DNA from: Candidatus Mediterraneibacter stercorigallinarum
GTDB lineage: Bacteria; Bacillota; Clostridia; Lachnospirales; Lachnospiraceae
Assembly: GCA_019116185.1 (NCBI GenBank)
Contig: DXCD01000169.1
Coordinates: 1-7,048, forward strand
Direction: 5' to 3'
Length of the DNA stretch: 7,048 nt
Shown: piece by piece, positions 5,093 to 7,048 of the stretch
Position numbering within the stretch: position 1 is the first letter of the stretch
Layout of the letters: every line of letters begins with the position of its first letter
Program-made: the position numbers and the translations under genes
The notes under the pieces: model-generated
Told to the model about the DNA's origin: nothing
Database searches by the model: none
The model's input: the letters and a program-made list of their open reading frames with translations, nothing else

Positions 5093-6816
5093 GATTTTTT
5101 CTCCTTTACTTCCCGAACCGCCGCGTCCCCTGTCAGAGGATTTCTCTTTCTGTAATCAAACACGAGAAGTTTCCCCTTCAGCCGCTCCAGATGGGTCATT
5201 TTCCGCATCTGCCTGCTGTCATACCCTTCATATCCTGTCAGATAATACGGCTTCTGCGCCTCCGCTTTATAGAATGCGGCGGCTTCTTCCTTTGTCACCT
5301 GATTCTCTGCCAGGAATGCCGGACGGTTTTTCACATTATCCCTCAAATACAGGTCTAATGTCAACCACTCCTGCCATTCTTTCTTCTCTGCTCTGCCATT
5401 CCCTGTATATCCGGCAATAAAACGGCTTAATATTTCATATCTTGCAATACGTGAATGCTGCACGCCGAAAAGACCGTTTTCTTTATAATATTCTCCCAGC
5501 GCTTCATACATCTGAAAGGCTGTGGGAAATATCTGTTCCAGATACTCCATGGTATACCGGAACTGGCCGCTGTTATAATAGGTCTCAACCATTTCTTCGA
5601 TCCGCTTCAGGCGGATGATCTCCCGATATGACAGCCACTTCGTTGCAAGCACCTCATAGGGCGGGCGTTCCTGATAAACCAGCCCATACTCTTCTGCTTT
5701 CTCATGCATAAGAGAGCCTTTGAGCACTTTCAGGAAACCCAGCTGGAGCTGTTCCGGCTTCATGGCATATACGATGTCAAAGGATCTGGCAAAGCTCTCA
5801 TATCCTTCATATGGCAGCCCTGCGATCAGATCCAGGTGCTGGTGTACATTTCCGCTCTCTTTTATCTGTCCCACTCTGTCTTTGACCTTGTCAAGCTTCA
5901 TGGTCCTTTTGATCTCCCGTACCGTCTCCTCATTTGCAGACTGCACGCCGATCTCAAGCTGGATCAGTCCGGGGCGCATGCTCCGGATCAGGCCGACTTC
6001 CTCATCGCTGAGAAGATCTGCTGCCACTTCGAAATGAAAGTTCGTGATCCCTCTGTCATGTTCTTTGATATATGACCACACCTCCATGGCATGACCGTGC
6101 CGGCAGTTGAACGTGCGGTCCACGAATTTCACCTGCGGCACTTCATGGTCAATGAAGAACTGCAGTTCCTTTTTCACCATGTCAATATCGCGGAACCTCA
6201 GGCATTTATCTATAGAAGACAGGCAGTAGCTGCATGAAAACGGACAGCCTCTGCTGGATTCATAGTAAATGATCCGGTTCTTGAAATCCTCGATGTGTTC
6301 ATAAACAAATGGCACGCAGCTTAAATCCATTACAGGGCGGGACGGGTTCTCCCGGACCTCGCCGTCCTGTCCACGGTATACAATGCCTTTTATCTCCGGC
6401 AGCGCTCCATCCGTCCTGCCGTCTCCCTGCAGATGCCAGTACTCCATCAGCTCAAGGAAGGTCTCCTCACCTTCCCCGCACATGACTCCGTCCACACCCG
6501 GATATCTTCTCAGCTCCTCCGGCGCGTCATAGGACACCTCCGGTCCGCCCAGCCATATCTTTGTATCCGGCAGGATCTTCGGCACTTCTGTGACGATCTG
6601 TCCCACATACGAGATGTTCCACAGATAACAGGATATACACAGCACATCCGGCTGTCTGCTGTAAATGTCCATCAGGATCTCATCGATCGTCTGGTTGATC
6701 GTATATTCCGCGATCTCGATCTCTTCCTGATACTGACGCGCGTATGCCCTTAAGCTGTACACCGCCAGATTAGAATGGATATATTTGGCGTTCACCGCCG
6801 CTAAAAGAACTTTCAT
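5089..6816 (-). CDS. B12-binding-domain radical SAM protein, DUF4080 type
   Basis: A 575-residue cytosolic protein. Residues about 1-130 form a cobalamin-binding-like Rossmann domain, with the family-typical start VNAKYIHSNLAVYSLRAY (8-25), LGGPEVS (89-95) and CGEGEETF (113-120); I do not see the classic DxHxxG cobalamin-ligand motif, as is usual for this class. The radical SAM core follows (about 180-400) with CPFSCSYC, placing the [4Fe-4S] ligands at Cys191, Cys195 and Cys198, then FEVAADLL (262-269) and LEIGVQSANEET (287-298) on barrel strands. The C-terminal ~170 residues match the DUF4080 region as I recall it. The reaction and substrate of this group are not established; B12-radical SAM enzymes often methylate unactivated carbons, but that is family background only. 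The ATG at 6816 is supported by GGAG (6827-6824) 7 bases upstream. It is first in the array and its stop overlaps the micropeptide start, so the two are translated together. Confidence 0.93.
   Translation of the reverse strand: MKVLLAAVNAKYIHSNLAVYSLRAYARQYQEEIEIAEYTINQTIDEILMDIYSRQPDVLCISCYLWNISYVGQIVTEVPKILPDTKIWLGGPEVSYDAPEELRRYPGVDGVMCGEGEETFLELMEYWHLQGDGRTDGALPEIKGIVYRGQDGEVRENPSRPVMDLSCVPFVYEHIEDFKNRIIYYESSRGCPFSCSYCLSSIDKCLRFRDIDMVKKELQFFIDHEVPQVKFVDRTFNCRHGHAMEVWSYIKEHDRGITNFHFEVAADLLSDEEVGLIRSMRPGLIQLEIGVQSANEETVREIKRTMKLDKVKDRVGQIKESGNVHQHLDLIAGLPYEGYESFARSFDIVYAMKPEQLQLGFLKVLKGSLMHEKAEEYGLVYQERPPYEVLATKWLSYREIIRLKRIEEMVETYYNSGQFRYTMEYLEQIFPTAFQMYEALGEYYKENGLFGVQHSRIARYEILSRFIAGYTGNGRAEKKEWQEWLTLDLYLRDNVKNRPAFLAENQVTKEEAAAFYKAEAQKPYYLTGYEGYDSRQMRKMTHLERLKGKLLVFDYRKRNPLTGDAAVREVKEKKS
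5101..5107 (-). promoter_or_regulatory. ribosome binding site of the micropeptide
   Basis: AAAGGAG on the minus strand, inside the last codons of the radical SAM gene (Lys-Glu-Lys-Lys-Ser), 8 bases before the micropeptide ATG at 5092. This is one of the better sites in the window and is the main reason to treat the 33-codon frame as a real gene. The following VanW start has no comparable site at its ATG. Confidence 0.8.
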
Positions 6817-6848
6817 TTAAGCACTCCGTTTCTCTGATCATACAAGAG

Positions 6849-6877
6849 ATTTTAACACCAAATGAGATATGAGGCAA
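6849..6877 (-). promoter_or_regulatory. sigma-A-type promoter for the minus-strand gene array
   Basis: On the minus strand, TTGCCT (6877-6872) as -35, a 17-base spacer, and TAAAAT (6854-6849) as -10 preceded by TGT, which makes an extended -10. The predicted start is near 6842, giving a leader of about 26 bases that carries the GGAG site of the radical SAM gene. There is no room for a riboswitch or long leader. Confidence 0.65.
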
Positions 6878-6903
6878 ATTTTTACGACTTCTCCCCCGTG
6901 CCA

Positions 6904-6932
6904 TTGACATTTCCGCAAAAACCATGTAAAAT
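6904..6932 (+). promoter_or_regulatory. strong sigma-A promoter of the SRP RNA gene
   Basis: A perfect -35 TTGACA (6904-6909), 17-base spacer and near-consensus -10 TAAAAT (6927-6932). The predicted start at about 6939-6941 coincides with the expected 5' end of the SRP RNA. It is back-to-back with the leftward promoter; the two -35 elements are 26 bases apart, so polymerases may influence each other. Confidence 0.8.
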
Positions 6933-6938
6933 TAAGAC

Positions 6939-7048
6939 TCGTGCAGCCGGGGTGTTAGCGGTACCTTGTACCTGCAATCCGCTATAGCAGGGGTGATATT
7001 GCGCAGAGGGCGGCAGCCGGCAGAGCTGCCCCCGGTAAGTGACGTTGA
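6939..7048 (+). ncRNA. ffs: signal recognition particle RNA (large bacterial type), 5' part
   Basis: RNA scaffold of the signal recognition particle, which with Ffh brings ribosomes making membrane and secreted proteins to the membrane. The 5' Alu-domain region matches the Bacillus subtilis scRNA as I recall it: TAGCGGTACCTTGTACCTGC and the following AATCCGCTATAGCAGGG are nearly identical to its conserved core. TAGCGG (6956-6961) pairs with CCGCTA (6979-6984), and GTAAGTGACGTTGA near the window end matches the conserved stretch after the next hairpin (about 7008-7032). Large SRP RNAs with an Alu domain are typical of Bacilli and Clostridia. The gene is cut by the window edge: the Ffh-binding helix with GGTCAGGTCCGGAAGGAAGC should follow outside. 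In B. subtilis the gene (scr) precedes dnaX. Confidence 0.92.

Noticed and set aside
5704..6075. Plus-strand open frames opposite the radical SAM gene
   Set aside because: Shadows of a strongly conserved enzyme; the protein content is low-information and Ser/Leu/Cys rich.
6817..6842. Cobalamin or SAM riboswitch ahead of the radical SAM gene
   Set aside because: The predicted leader is about 26 bases, far too short for a riboswitch, and no conserved box is present.

Overview
The window looks like a piece of a Clostridia chromosome, most probably from the family Lachnospiraceae. Three things suggest this: strong AGGAGG-type ribosome binding sites, a large Bacillus/Clostridium-type SRP RNA with an Alu domain, and the gene content (VanW-like protein, DUF4080 B12-binding radical SAM protein, AIR-synthase-like protein). 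The family placement rests on recalled similarity and was not checked by a search. No mobile element, CRISPR array, tRNA or rRNA is visible.

Layout. All seven protein genes lie on the minus strand and read from right to left as one tight array. A divergent intergenic region (about 6817-6938) carries two opposed promoters. The rightward one drives an SRP RNA (about 6939 to beyond the window end). The leftward one drives, in order: a B12-binding radical SAM protein (5089-6816); a 33-residue single-span membrane micropeptide (4991-5092); a membrane-anchored VanW-domain protein (3393-4994); a divergent AIR-synthase-like protein (2311-3375); an Lrp/AsnC-family regulator (1738-2241); a class I/II PLP aminotransferase (566-1738); and the tRNA wobble methyltransferase TrmL (57-548, or from 569). 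The array ends in a hairpin plus U-tract that overlaps the trmL stop codon, followed by very AT-rich DNA to the window edge.

Coupling. Radical SAM/micropeptide and micropeptide/VanW each overlap by ATGA, Lrp/aminotransferase overlap by TAATG, and VanW to AIR-synthase-like is a 17-base gap. The only sizeable internal gap (69 bases, before the Lrp gene) holds a 15-base palindrome and a strong ribosome binding site, so a second regulated transcription unit (Lrp, aminotransferase, trmL) may start there.

How the genes may work together. Lrp and aminotransferase form a familiar amino-acid-responsive regulator/enzyme pair. TrmL is probably housekeeping. The upstream half (radical SAM, micropeptide, VanW, AIR-synthase-like) has no assigned pathway. 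The points most worth a second look are the micropeptide, which is too short for usual gene calling but has its own AAAGGAG site and a stop/start overlap at each end, and the AIR-synthase-like protein, which keeps the fold signatures but appears to have lost most of the nucleotide/metal-binding motifs. I see no clear evidence of a wholly new multi-gene system.
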